Assembly: GCA_017546745.1 (NCBI GenBank)
Contig: JAFYRZ010000010.1
Location: forward strand, 1-11,921
From: Clostridia bacterium
GTDB taxonomy: Bacteria > Bacillota_A > Clostridia > Oscillospirales > CAG-272
Length of the DNA: 11,921 nt
Reading direction: 5' to 3'
Positions 1-7,324 of this stretch are shown here, piece after piece. The translations under genes were made by a program, and so were the position numbers. The notes beneath the pieces were generated by a model that was given only the letters and a program-made list of their open reading frames with translations, was not told where the DNA came from and made no database searches. Within the stretch, counting starts at the first letter, position 1, and each line of letters begins with the position of its first letter.

Positions 1-1172
1 AAAACACCTATCGAGTACATCGCTATAACGCTGCCTCTTGCATAAACGGGGATATCGTAATACTCTGCAAAAACGCTCTCCTCCGTGTCGGTCGAGCCGC
101 CCTTAAGAGTTGCCATAATTACTGCGGCATCGTATTTCGTTATCGGCTCGTTAGGTCTGAAAAGCAGCCTTCCGTCAACAAAATCACCCTTGGCAAGACC
201 TATCCTCTGTGCTGTTGCAACATAGCCGCGAAGAGCCACAGGTATCGCATCGTCATCGTCAAAGAATGTCGCGCTAACCGTTGTGTCCTGCTTTATTCCG
301 AGAGCTTTCATAGCAAGCGCTATAAATTCCGCACGCGTTACCGCCTCTTCCGGCTCAAAATATACGCCGTCGCCTATCGTGCGACCGCTCATAATTCCCA
401 TAGCCGTCATTGCAATAGCCGCGCCGTGCTCACGTCTATCAAGCATATCGGTATAGCTTATCTCGCACATTCTTTCGTCAACGGTTATCTTCACCTCGGA
501 TATGGAAGAGTAGTTTCCGTATTCGTCGCGGCAAACGTAAGAGAAGCCGTCCTTGCCAATATAGCCCGAGGTTGGCGTATAAATATACTCGCCGTTATCC
601 TCTAAGGTAAGATATCCGTAGCGCGGATATTCAACCACCATAAATTCGATCTCGTCACCCTCCGGGTCAGTACCGTAGAGTTTTCCGTGATGAGAAATAT
701 CCTGCCAGGTTAAAACCGCCCCATCGCTAATCTCACCTGCTGTTGGTGCATAGTTGACCCTTTCAATAAATTTCATAAGGCACTTTATCTCAAGGTCTGA
801 GGCATAGCCGTCAACTGTAAAGGTAAACGAAGCCTCAGTCACCTCCTTTGAGGTAGGAATAAATACAAGCGAGGGGATATTCCGCCTCTTGATTTTTTGC
901 CCCTCCTTGACCGCATTTCCCGCAAAAAGAAGGCGTCCGTCCTCCTCTTTCGGCAGACTCTTGATAGTGATAGTGTCGAAATTAAGAAGTGCCAGCGCAC
1001 TCTTAACGTCCGTGTCAGAGAAGATGATCTTTTCACCTAAAAGTGCCGTTCTTATCACCGTCACGTCGCTTGAAATGACCTCCGCCGCACACCCAAAGGA
1101 TGCAGATACGCCAAGTGAAACAACAACCGCCACAAGTAGCGCAAGCGCTAAAACAACTGTAAGCTTTCTCAT
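1..1172 (-). CDS. Secreted S-layer-homology (SLH) domain protein, C-terminus off the left edge
   Basis: First 390 residues of an exported cell-surface protein; the frame is open to base 1, so the C-terminus is missing. The N-terminus (MRKLTVVLALALL..., hydrophobic to about residue 28) is a signal peptide, with cleavage likely near ASA or CAA. Residues 35-125 and 140-231 look like two bacterial Ig/cadherin-like domains; the second has the typical YTPTSGYIGKDGFSY core at 198-212 and is followed by an aspartate-rich surface strand. Residues 238-293 and 300-357 are two SLH repeats (GIMSG...F.PEEAVTRAEFIALAMKALGI; GLAKG...FRPNEPITKYDAAVIM), and a third begins at about 367. SLH repeats normally come in threes and bind pyruvylated secondary cell-wall polymer, so the protein should be anchored noncovalently outside the peptidoglycan. 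The ATG at 1172 follows a GGAG six to seven bases upstream. Domain assignment is by recognised motifs; the role (adhesin, wall protein or glycan-binding) cannot be told from this part. Confidence 0.85.
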   Translation of the reverse strand, partial: MRKLTVVLALALLVAVVVSLGVSASFGCAAEVISSDVTVIRTALLGEKIIFSDTDVKSALALLNFDTITIKSLPKEEDGRLLFAGNAVKEGQKIKRRNIPSLVFIPTSKEVTEASFTFTVDGYASDLEIKCLMKFIERVNYAPTAGEISDGAVLTWQDISHHGKLYGTDPEGDEIEFMVVEYPRYGYLTLEDNGEYIYTPTSGYIGKDGFSYVCRDEYGNYSSISEVKITVDERMCEISYTDMLDRREHGAAIAMTAMGIMSGRTIGDGVYFEPEEAVTRAEFIALAMKALGIKQDTTVSATFFDDDDAIPVALRGYVATAQRIGLAKGDFVDGRLLFRPNEPITKYDAAVIMATLKGGSTDTEESVFAEYYDIPVYARGSVIAMYSIGV

Positions 1173-1250
1173 TTTTTTCTCCGTTTTCCTTAATATCGTG
1201 TTTCTATTTTCTCCCATAGACTAAACTTTATTCCGCAAAACAACTTTTTC

Positions 1251-1279
1251 TTGACTTTTTCTTTTTGCTGTTATATAAT
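1251..1279 (+). promoter_or_regulatory. Sigma-A promoter of the PD-(D/E)XK-like gene
   Basis: TTGACT at 1251-1256 and a perfect TATAAT at 1274-1279, separated by 17 bases. Transcription should start near 1286, leaving a leader of about 30 bases before the ATG at 1315. The divergent SLH gene has no equally clear promoter in the 80 bases before it. Confidence 0.8.
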
Positions 1280-1296
1280 CACAGTAACGAGTATTG

Positions 1297-1304
1297 AAGG
1301 AGGG
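1297..1304 (+). promoter_or_regulatory. Ribosome binding site that fixes the start at 1315
   Basis: AAGGAGGG ten bases before ATG 1315. An in-frame TTG at 1294 would extend the protein by seven residues, but it lies on top of this ribosome site and has none of its own, so the ATG is preferred. Confidence 0.75.
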
Positions 1305-1314
1305 ATTGCGGCAA

Positions 1315-2037
1315 ATGAAAGAAGAGAAAATAAAAGAAGCGCTTTGCCGCGCCCTTGAAGACGATTCGGGCGGCATTGGCAGGCTTTCCGAAAAGTATAT
1401 ACACCGCACCTTAAAATATTATCTTGAGCCTGACGAAAGTAAGCACGAGGTGGAGTATCTTGGCTCGGTTGCCGATATAAGGAATGAGGAGGGCATCACG
1501 GAAATACAGACGCGCGCGTTTGAATACCTCGCCCCAAAGCTTAAAAAAATTCTAAAAGAGGATAAGGTTACCCTCGTTTGCCCGATAATAAAGACAAAAT
1601 ATATTACTACCCTTACCGAGGACGGCGAGGTCTTATCGCGCAAAAAAAGCCCCATGCAAAAGGGGCTTTCCGACGTTGCAATAGAGCTTTATAAAATAAA
1701 GGAATTTATACTTGATAAGAATTTAGAAATAAGGCTCATATTCCTTGCGGCAGAGGCGGACCGTACGCTGATTTTTAACACCTCGCGCCCGAAATATAAA
1801 AAGGGAAGAGTATATCCTTACGAAATTTTAGAGGAGAAAGTGTTAAAGGATATAGAGGATTTTCGTATTTTTCTCCCCGCCGCTCTCCCCGATAAATTCT
1901 TAAGAAGTGAGTATAATAAGGCGATAAAAGCACGCGCGAAATTCTCTTATTACGCTCTAAAGCTTTGTGAGCATCTTGGCTTCGTCAAGCAGGTAGGAAA
2001 GCGGGGGAACGCATTTATTTACGAGAAATGCAAATAA
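1315..2037 (+). CDS. Hypothetical 240-residue protein, possible PD-(D/E)XK nuclease-like fold
   Basis: Not recognised as a named protein; it looks like a conserved Firmicutes hypothetical. Residues 45-80 read like the core of a restriction-endonuclease (PD-(D/E)XK) fold: an amphipathic helix, a strand ending in AD (D54), a short turn, then a strand EIQT (E63, Q65), followed by a helix rich in lysine. In that family the second acidic residue and a Lys or Gln two positions on bind metal, so D54-E63-Q65 is a plausible site. Residues 80-160 are strand/helix alternations with basic patches (SRKKSPMQKG at 108-117). The C-terminal 35 residues (207-240) resemble a winged helix: two helices, then a KRGNAFIYEK hairpin wing. 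It is a single-gene unit with its own promoter and terminator. If the fold is right it could be a DNA-acting enzyme, but the match is by eye only and catalysis is unproven. Confidence 0.7.
   Translation: MKEEKIKEALCRALEDDSGGIGRLSEKYIHRTLKYYLEPDESKHEVEYLGSVADIRNEEGITEIQTRAFEYLAPKLKKILKEDKVTLVCPIIKTKYITTLTEDGEVLSRKKSPMQKGLSDVAIELYKIKEFILDKNLEIRLIFLAAEADRTLIFNTSRPKYKKGRVYPYEILEEKVLKDIEDFRIFLPAALPDKFLRSEYNKAIKARAKFSYYALKLCEHLGFVKQVGKRGNAFIYEKCK
1642..1669 (-). terminator. Terminator-like hairpin inside the coding region, antisense direction
   Basis: AAAGCCCC (1646-1653) and GGGGCTTT (1662-1669) form an eight-base stem with an eight-base loop. Read on the minus strand the stem is followed directly by a run of seven T (1648 down to 1642), the form of an intrinsic terminator. 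It lies in codons for SRKKSPMQKG, so it might stop antisense transcripts, or be chance. Confidence 0.3.
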
Positions 2038-2062
2038 TACTTGTCAAATATGGTAAAAATCA

Positions 2063-2095
2063 ACCGAGGCGCCTTTTTAAGCACCTCGGTTTTTA
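2063..2095. terminator. Bidirectional intrinsic terminator between convergent genes
   Basis: ACCGAGG (2063-2069) pairs with CCTCGGT (2084-2090), followed by TTTTAT on the plus strand and preceded by AAAAATCAA, which gives a T-rich tail for the minus strand. It sits 25 bases after the plus-strand stop at 2037 and 15 bases after the minus-strand stop at 2105. Confidence 0.85.
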
Positions 2096-2104
2096 TATTA
2101 AAAA

Positions 2105-4549
2105 TCAGAAAAGAATATATCCCGTAGCCTTTACGACAGCACCCTTGTCGAATTTGACCGTTCTTTCCTCTCCCGGAAGAAGAGAGAAATAGTTGTCCTC
2201 GAAAATGCAGTCGCCCTCAAGCGTTACCGCGTGAATGTATCTGTCGGATGTGAGGGTGATATACCCGTCGCCAAGCTCCTTTACGATAGCACCGTCAAAT
2301 CTCTTAAGAGGAAGTCCGCCGTCCTTATAAAAGGCTCTGTCGGTAAAGCCATCACTCATAACGTCAGCAACGATAACCGTCTTGTCGGTCGTTACGAAGG
2401 GGAGGGTAACGAAGCTTGCGTTATATCCCGAAACGCTGATATTAACCTCAGCCGTGTCGGTGATCCTTCCGCTTTCTATATCGATAAGCTTAACGCTTGC
2501 GGTAGCGTCCATATCACCGCCATCGCTCGAAAGGTAGAGCTTACAGCCACACTCGTCGCGGTCGACCGAGGAGATAAAGCCTCTTGCACCGCGTCTGAAT
2601 GCGTAATAAGCCGCCTTAGGCATATTATAGTAGTCGATGATGCTCCAGCCCATACTGCTCGGCCAGCAGTCGTTGAGCATCCAGAAGATAAGACCGTCGC
2701 AGTAGCCGATCATTCTTCTCGTTGCCTCAAAGACGATCCTTATCCACTCATACTGAACGTATCTGTATTTGAAAAGCCTGTCCTCGGTGTCGAAGAATCC
2801 GCCAAAGAGCCCGTTTGCAAAGCCCTTTACGAAATCGTGAAGGGAGGTCTCTATCGCAGGGTTATTCTTCGAGTGATAGCGGAGCATTTCCTCCGCCTCG
2901 TCCTCAAGGTCCGCCTCGGTAAGGAAGCGCAAGAGGGATGCAGTCTCGGGAAGTCCGTATGTCGGCTCCTCCGCGATAAATCTCGAAACGAGCGACTTGT
3001 AAAGCTTCTTATAGCCCGTGCCGTCCTCCTTCATAAGCTTCTCGAAAAGACGTCTTACGAAGTTCGTCGTATGTGTCGTTCCTGCGGTCTGCGCCATATA
3101 TTCCTCACCGCCGTAGGGGGAGGATCGGAAGAATCTTCTCGCAGGGTCAAGCGCACGCACGACCGGCTCAAGTCCGAGAAGAGCGCTGTCTCTGCCAAGG
3201 TGATCCTCCGCGGTATCATATCCCGCGGTCGCGTTCTCGTTGTCACCGCTCCACCAAGCGAGCGAGGGGTGGTTGCGCAGCTTCTTAACGGCAAACTCCG
3301 CCTCGAGCTTAAGCTCGTTTATGAACCACTCTTCCTTTTCGGGATAGCTTCCGCATGCCATAAGGAAGTCCTGCGTTACGAGAATACCCATCTCGTCACA
3401 AGCGTCGTAGAGCGCGTCCTTCTCAAAAATTCCGCCGCCCCAAACGCGTATCATATTAACACCCGCATCGCGCGACATTTCAACGATGCGCCTGATCTTC
3501 TCCTCCGTGATCTCGGAGGGAAAAGGCTCTGCGGGAACGTAGTTTCCGCCCCTCGCATATATCCTCTTTCCGTTAACGAGAAGGATAAAGCCCGAGGGTC
3601 TTTCGGTCCTGTCGCTTCTTCTGCCCCAAAGCGCCTCCTGACCCTCCTGGATGGATTTTGCAAAGTCGTAATACTCGCCGCCAACCTCGTCAAGCACCTC
3701 CGCCACGCGGAGCGTTCTTATACCGAAGCGGGTCTTGTGCGTATTTCCGCAAACAGTAGCCTTAAGCGTGTAAAGCGGCTGCTCTCCGTAGCCGTAGGGA
3801 TACCATAATTCGGGGCTCGGGATATTAACTCTGAAGCTTAATGAATTCTCTCGTACGTAGAAGCCCTTTTCGTATACAGCCTTACCGCACTTATCAAGTA
3901 TCTCGATATTAACGATGCTGCCGGCCTCGTATCCCTCAAAATTCAAGATGCAGCTTATCTCCGCGCCAAAGTCGTCGATAATGGTGGTATGAACGTAGGA
4001 GTCGGTTATCTTCATATCAGCGCCGTACTCTATGTAAACGGGAAGCCACATACCCGCGGTAACGAATCTATCGACCCAGTCCCAGGAGTAGGTGCACTGT
4101 ACGCGCCTTGAATAAAGCCTTTCAAGGGTAAACGAGCCGTTTCTTAACGGAAGCCCCTCGACCTCCTTTACGGCGGATCTGAAATGCACGCGAAGCTCGT
4201 TTTTCGTGGGCTTAAGCTTGCCCGTTATATCAAAGGAGTGCGAGATAAACATATTGTGGCACTCGCCAAGCGCCTCGCCGTTAAGATAGACGTCGGAGTA
4301 GGTGTCAAGTCCCTCAAAAACCAGCCTTGCGCGCTCGCCTGCCTTGTCCGCATCAAAGGTAAGCGCGTAGTCAAAGTCCTCGTTTTCAAGATAGATATAG
4401 TCCTTATTCACGTCGCGGAAATAAAGGTCGGGCAAAAGTCCTGCGCGCCTAAGATCGGAATGAACGCATCCCGGCACCTTAGCCGCAATATTCTTATATC
4501 CTGCGCCCGAAAGAGTCCACCCGTCGTGTAGATATATTTTTTCTCTCAT
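2105..4549 (-). CDS. Glycoside hydrolase family 2, beta-mannosidase-like
   Basis: An 814-residue cytoplasmic enzyme expected to release terminal beta-1,4-linked mannose from manno-oligosaccharides. No signal peptide is seen. Residues 1-180 form the GH2 sugar-binding jelly-roll (PGCVHSDLRRAGLLPD; FEGLDTYSDVYLNGEALG), then come the immunoglobulin-like domain, then the TIM barrel from about 315. Beta-mannosidase hallmarks are YSWDWVDRF (154-162), GGNYVPAEPFP (334-344) and MIRVWGGGIFEKDALYDACDEMGILVTQDF around 366-395 (given here in part by its key WGGG and QDF). The acid/base Glu is E438 in WWSGDNE, where most relatives have GNNE. The nucleophile region reads FIAEEPTYGLPE (524-535) instead of the usual SEFG, so E527 or E528 is the likely nucleophile. 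Length fits the family (about 800-850). Two ATGs (4552, 4549) follow AAGGAG; 4549 has the better spacing, six bases. A longer reading to 4684 has no ribosome site and overlaps the promoter. Confidence 0.88.
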   Translation of the reverse strand: MREKIYLHDGWTLSGAGYKNIAAKVPGCVHSDLRRAGLLPDLYFRDVNKDYIYLENEDFDYALTFDADKAGERARLVFEGLDTYSDVYLNGEALGECHNMFISHSFDITGKLKPTKNELRVHFRSAVKEVEGLPLRNGSFTLERLYSRRVQCTYSWDWVDRFVTAGMWLPVYIEYGADMKITDSYVHTTIIDDFGAEISCILNFEGYEAGSIVNIEILDKCGKAVYEKGFYVRENSLSFRVNIPSPELWYPYGYGEQPLYTLKATVCGNTHKTRFGIRTLRVAEVLDEVGGEYYDFAKSIQEGQEALWGRRSDRTERPSGFILLVNGKRIYARGGNYVPAEPFPSEITEEKIRRIVEMSRDAGVNMIRVWGGGIFEKDALYDACDEMGILVTQDFLMACGSYPEKEEWFINELKLEAEFAVKKLRNHPSLAWWSGDNENATAGYDTAEDHLGRDSALLGLEPVVRALDPARRFFRSSPYGGEEYMAQTAGTTHTTNFVRRLFEKLMKEDGTGYKKLYKSLVSRFIAEEPTYGLPETASLLRFLTEADLEDEAEEMLRYHSKNNPAIETSLHDFVKGFANGLFGGFFDTEDRLFKYRYVQYEWIRIVFEATRRMIGYCDGLIFWMLNDCWPSSMGWSIIDYYNMPKAAYYAFRRGARGFISSVDRDECGCKLYLSSDGGDMDATASVKLIDIESGRITDTAEVNISVSGYNASFVTLPFVTTDKTVIVADVMSDGFTDRAFYKDGGLPLKRFDGAIVKELGDGYITLTSDRYIHAVTLEGDCIFEDNYFSLLPGEERTVKFDKGAVVKATGYILF

Positions 4550-4598
4550 CATGCTCTCCTTGAAATGCCCGAAGCTCGGGGCTATACTGTTAACTAAT

Positions 4599-4627
4599 AT
4601 TTTACACCATTTTTCCTCGCTTGTAAA
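4599..4627 (-). promoter_or_regulatory. Promoter of the GH2 gene
   Basis: On the minus strand TTTACA (4627-4622) and TAAAAT (4604-4599) are 17 bases apart. The start would fall near 4592, giving a 43-base leader that contains a small CCCGA-AGC-TCGGG hairpin (4568-4580) just before the ribosome site. Confidence 0.65.
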
Positions 4628-4687
4628 GTATAAATACGAATATTTTTCGCACCTTTTAAGAAAAATCGCGCATAATGTGCGCAAATT

Positions 4688-4733
4688 TAATTAACTTGTT
4701 GACAAACGCGCCCGCAGGATATATAATTAACTT
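4688..4733 (+). repeat. 10-base direct repeat and small palindrome around the uxaC promoter, candidate operator
   Basis: TAATTAACTT occurs at 4688-4697 and again at 4724-4733, 36 bases apart: one copy just upstream of the -35, the other over the -10 and start site. TTGT-TG-ACAA (4696-4705) is an inverted repeat lying on the -35. A related TTAACTAAT lies near the start of the divergent GH2 transcript (4590-4598). Placement suits a repressor that responds to a sugar acid and could loop or bridge the promoter, but the regulator is not in the window and AT-rich chance similarity is possible. Confidence 0.35.
4699..4727 (+). promoter_or_regulatory. Consensus sigma-A promoter of uxaC
   Basis: TTGACA (4699-4704), 17 bases, TATAAT (4722-4727): a perfect match. 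The start is expected near 4734, with a short leader of about 27 bases. Confidence 0.85.
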
Positions 4734-4760
4734 AATAAAACTAAAACGGAGACACATTTT

Positions 4761-6119
4761 ATGGGAATCATTAACGATACCTTTATGCTCAAAAATAAGC
4801 CTGCCAAAAAGCTTTACGCTATGGTTAAGGATCTTCCTATCATCGACTATCACTGCCACCTAAGTCCCAAGATGATAGCCGAGAACTATAAGTTCAGAAA
4901 CGCATACGACCTCTTTCTCGGCGGTGACCACTATAAGTGGCGCCAGATGCGCACGAACGGTGTTGACGAGGAGTATATCACCGGTGGCGCTGACGAGTAC
5001 GAGAAGTTCCTCGCCTTTGCGCGCACCCTCCCTATGCTTATCGGTAATCCCATCTACCACTGGACCCACCTCGAGCTTAAGAGATATTTCGGTATAGACG
5101 AGCCGCTTACCGAGAAGAACGCGAGGGAGGTATGGGATAAGTGTAACGCATGCCTTGCGCGCGACGACTACCGTGCAAGGGAGCTTATCCTTCGCTCTAA
5201 CGTTGAGGTCATCTGCACGACAGACGACCCTGCCGACACCCTTGAATACCACGCACAGCTTAAGGATTTCTCGGTAAAGGTCCTCCCCACCTTCCGTCCC
5301 GATAAGGCGGTCGAGATAGCTAAGGATACCTTTATCCCCTATATTGAGGCGATAGGCGTAAAGACCTACGACGAGCTTGTAAAATGGATCAAGGAGCGCA
5401 TTTCCTATTTCGATAGCTTCGGCTGCCGTCTTTCCGACCACGGCCTTGAGTACGTTCCGTTTGCCGAGGGTGATCCCGCGGCGGCATTCGAAAAGAGAAT
5501 GTCGGGCGGCACTCTTACCGCTTTCGAGGCGGATTCCTTTAAGACCGCAATTATCAAGGCTTGCGCAGAGGAATATACCCGTCTTGGCTGGGCTATGCAG
5601 GTGCATATCGGTGCGCTTCGTAACAATAACCGCCGTATGTTTGAAAAGCTCGGCCCCGATACCGGCTTTGACTCCATAAACGACCTGTGCGTAGCAGAGA
5701 ACCTCTCTGCGCTCTTAAACTCTCTTGAGTATGAGAATGCTCTGCCCAAGACCATACTTTATACCCTTAACCCCAAGGACAATTACGTCCTCGGCACTAT
5801 GATCGGTAACTTCCAAAAGGCCCCCACCGCCGGCAGAATTCAGTTCGGCTCCGGCTGGTGGTTCAACGATCAGCGCGACGGTATGGAGGCGCAGATGCAG
5901 GCTCTTGCAAACCTCGGTATGATCTCTCGCTTCGTCGGTATGCTTACCGATAGCCGCTCCTTCGTTTCCTACCCCCGCCACGAGTATTTCAGACGCATAC
6001 TCTGTAACCTCATCGGTAAATGGGTAGACGAGGGCGAGTATCCTGCTGACTATGAAGCGCTCGGCAAGATCGTCCGCGGAATTGCGTACGAAAACGCTAA
6101 AAACTATTTTAATTTCTAA
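4761..6119 (+). CDS. uxaC: Glucuronate (uronate) isomerase
   Basis: Cytoplasmic aldose-ketose isomerase that converts D-glucuronate to D-fructuronate and D-galacturonate to D-tagaturonate, the first step of hexuronate breakdown towards 2-keto-3-deoxygluconate. At 452 residues it is close to the family norm of about 470, and it appears complete. Amidohydrolase-fold motifs are all present: metal-binding HxH in DYHCHLSP (H31, H33), GDHYKWRQMR (55-64), EEYITG (70-75), CTTDDP (152-157), QVHIGALRNNN (280-290), and LTDSRSFVSYPRHEYFRR (395-412). Start: ATG 4761 with CGGAG nine bases upstream. It stands alone between its own promoter and terminator, divergent from the GH2 gene and convergent with a permease. 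The later pathway genes (uxaB/uxuB, uxaA/uxuA, kdgK, kdgA) are not in the window, so the pathway must be scattered or lie outside it. Confidence 0.97.
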   Translation: MGIINDTFMLKNKPAKKLYAMVKDLPIIDYHCHLSPKMIAENYKFRNAYDLFLGGDHYKWRQMRTNGVDEEYITGGADEYEKFLAFARTLPMLIGNPIYHWTHLELKRYFGIDEPLTEKNAREVWDKCNACLARDDYRARELILRSNVEVICTTDDPADTLEYHAQLKDFSVKVLPTFRPDKAVEIAKDTFIPYIEAIGVKTYDELVKWIKERISYFDSFGCRLSDHGLEYVPFAEGDPAAAFEKRMSGGTLTAFEADSFKTAIIKACAEEYTRLGWAMQVHIGALRNNNRRMFEKLGPDTGFDSINDLCVAENLSALLNSLEYENALPKTILYTLNPKDNYVLGTMIGNFQKAPTAGRIQFGSGWWFNDQRDGMEAQMQALANLGMISRFVGMLTDSRSFVSYPRHEYFRRILCNLIGKWVDEGEYPADYEALGKIVRGIAYENAKNYFNF

Positions 6120-6127
6120 CAAAATGT

Positions 6128-6158
6128 AAAACGGAGCTTACAAAAAGCTCCGTTTTTT
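6128..6158. terminator. Intrinsic terminator, shared by uxaC and the convergent permease
   Basis: AAAACGGAGCTT (6128-6139) and AAGCTCCGTTTT (6145-6156) form a twelve-base stem with loop ACAAA, followed by TTC. The A-run on the left gives a U tail for the minus strand, so it probably serves the gene ending at 6177 too. Confidence 0.9.
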
Positions 6159-6176
6159 CTTGAAAATCGCTTATCA

Positions 6177-7157
6177 TTAAACAAAAATTCCTAAAAGTCT
6201 TAATACGAAAATAAACCCAAAAAGCGTAAATGCCGAGAGCATCGTCGTCCAAACGACAAGCTGTCCTGCAAGTGCCGCATCCGCCCCGGATTCCTGCGCC
6301 ATAGGCACGCTTGAAACCGCAACGGGGGATGCAAAGAGCGCAAAGAGCGCGGCTATGTGCGCCCCACCAAAAGAGGGGATAAGGCAGGCGATGCCAACCG
6401 TGATAAGGGGAACGACAAAGACCCTCGCCAAGGCGCCGAAGAGTATCTCCTTTTTCATTCCGGGAATTGCCGAGAACTCAAACTGTCCGCCAAGCATTAC
6501 GAGCGCTATGGGTGTTGCCGCAGAGGCAAGATAGTCGAGCGTCTTGTAAACGGGCGCTATATCTGAGAGCCGCCAAGTAATACCCGCGCCCTCGAGCATG
6601 CCCCTTAAAAGAAGTGCAAGGCAGCCTGCCGCAACCGAGAGTATCAGGGGATTTTTTATAATTCCTAAAAGTATCTTCTTTATGCTCGGCTTTTTTCCAC
6701 TGCCGAAAACCGAAAGGCTCACCACCGCAAGCACGTTAAAGAGGGGAATAGAAACCGCGGAAAGTAGTGCCGCAACCGCACCGCCATCCTTGCCGTAAAT
6801 TGCGGTCGCAAGAGGAATACCGATAAGCGCAAAATTTGATCTGAAAACGCACTGATGCACAGAGCCGCGCCTCGGGTTGTCCTTGGTCAAAAGAATCACA
6901 AGCGGCAGCGCTAAAAGAAAGACCGAAATAACCGCAAAAACCGCGTAAATTATATACCCGAACCCAACGGACGAAAAGTTCTCTATCTCGTAAACGTTAA
7001 GGAACAAAAGCGCCGGTAAAAGCACCCTGAAAACGAGCTTGTTTCCACCCCTCGCAAGCTCTTGGGATATCAGCCCTATCCTCTTTAAAAAATACCCGAC
7101 CGCTACGGTCAGTATTATCGGCAAAACCGCATTCAGCGCAAAAATAAACGAGCCCAT
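6177..7157 (-). CDS. AEC (auxin efflux carrier) family permease
   Basis: Inner-membrane secondary transporter of 326 residues with about ten hydrophobic segments in two halves of five, joined by a polar loop (SGKKPSIKK near residue 160). The start of TM1 (FALNAVLPIILTVAVGYFLK), the helix-breaking RVLLPALLFLNVYE near 45-58, the NFALIGIPLATAIYG stretch near 105-120, PIALVMLGGQ near 215-225, and the final SSVPMAQESG are typical of the AEC family (TC 2.A.69), which moves organic acids such as malate, malonate or amino acids. The substrate cannot be told; the neighbouring uxaC makes an organic acid substrate tempting but they are not one operon. Start: ATG 7157 follows AAAGGA nine bases upstream; an in-frame GTG at 7184 has no ribosome site. 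Confidence 0.9.
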   Translation of the reverse strand: MGSFIFALNAVLPIILTVAVGYFLKRIGLISQELARGGNKLVFRVLLPALLFLNVYEIENFSSVGFGYIIYAVFAVISVFLLALPLVILLTKDNPRRGSVHQCVFRSNFALIGIPLATAIYGKDGGAVAALLSAVSIPLFNVLAVVSLSVFGSGKKPSIKKILLGIIKNPLILSVAAGCLALLLRGMLEGAGITWRLSDIAPVYKTLDYLASAATPIALVMLGGQFEFSAIPGMKKEILFGALARVFVVPLITVGIACLIPSFGGAHIAALFALFASPVAVSSVPMAQESGADAALAGQLVVWTTMLSAFTLFGFIFVLRLLGIFV

Positions 7158-7193
7158 TTTGTCATTCCTTTCAGCGTTAGTCACATTTTCTCT

Positions 7194-7222
7194 ATTTTAC
7201 CATATAAAAAGAAAAACTGCAA
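7194..7222 (-). promoter_or_regulatory. Promoter of the AEC permease gene
   Basis: On the minus strand TTGCAG (7222-7217), 17 bases, TAAAAT (7199-7194). The leader would be about 30 bases. Confidence 0.65.
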
Positions 7223-7240
7223 CCCGTTTTTATAACTCCT

Positions 7241-7270
7241 TTCATAATTTGCGATAATTTACGATAATTT
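7241..7270 (+). repeat. Three phased 10-base AT repeats upstream of ssrA
   Basis: Three consecutive ten-base units, TTCATAATTT, GCGATAATTT, ACGATAATTT, share ATAATTT at the same register. They end 13 bases before the -35 of ssrA. A run of A/T tracts with a ten-base period is expected to bend DNA, and the place matches an UP-element or bent activating sequence for a strong stable-RNA promoter. The role is inferred. Confidence 0.6.
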
Positions 7271-7283
7271 AACGCTGACGCTA

Positions 7284-7312
7284 TTGACAAAGGCGTTATT
7301 TTGTAGTAAAAT
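7284..7312 (+). promoter_or_regulatory. ssrA (tmRNA) promoter
   Basis: TTGACA (7284-7289), 17 bases, TAAAAT (7307-7312). The predicted start (about 7319) lies just before the mature 5' end at 7325. Confidence 0.85.
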
Positions 7313-7324
7313 ATAAGTCCCTAT

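Noticed and set aside
889..1224. 111-residue plus-strand frame
   Set aside because: Antisense to the signal peptide and first domain of the SLH protein, whose domain matches are clear.
2231..3808. 525-residue open frame on the plus strand
   Set aside because: It is antisense to the GH2 gene, has no ribosome site or recognisable domain, and its composition mirrors the GH2 codons. A long antisense frame is common opposite GC-biased codon usage.
4860..5606. 248-residue open frame opposite uxaC
   Set aside because: A shadow of the uxaC codons; no start signal and no domain.
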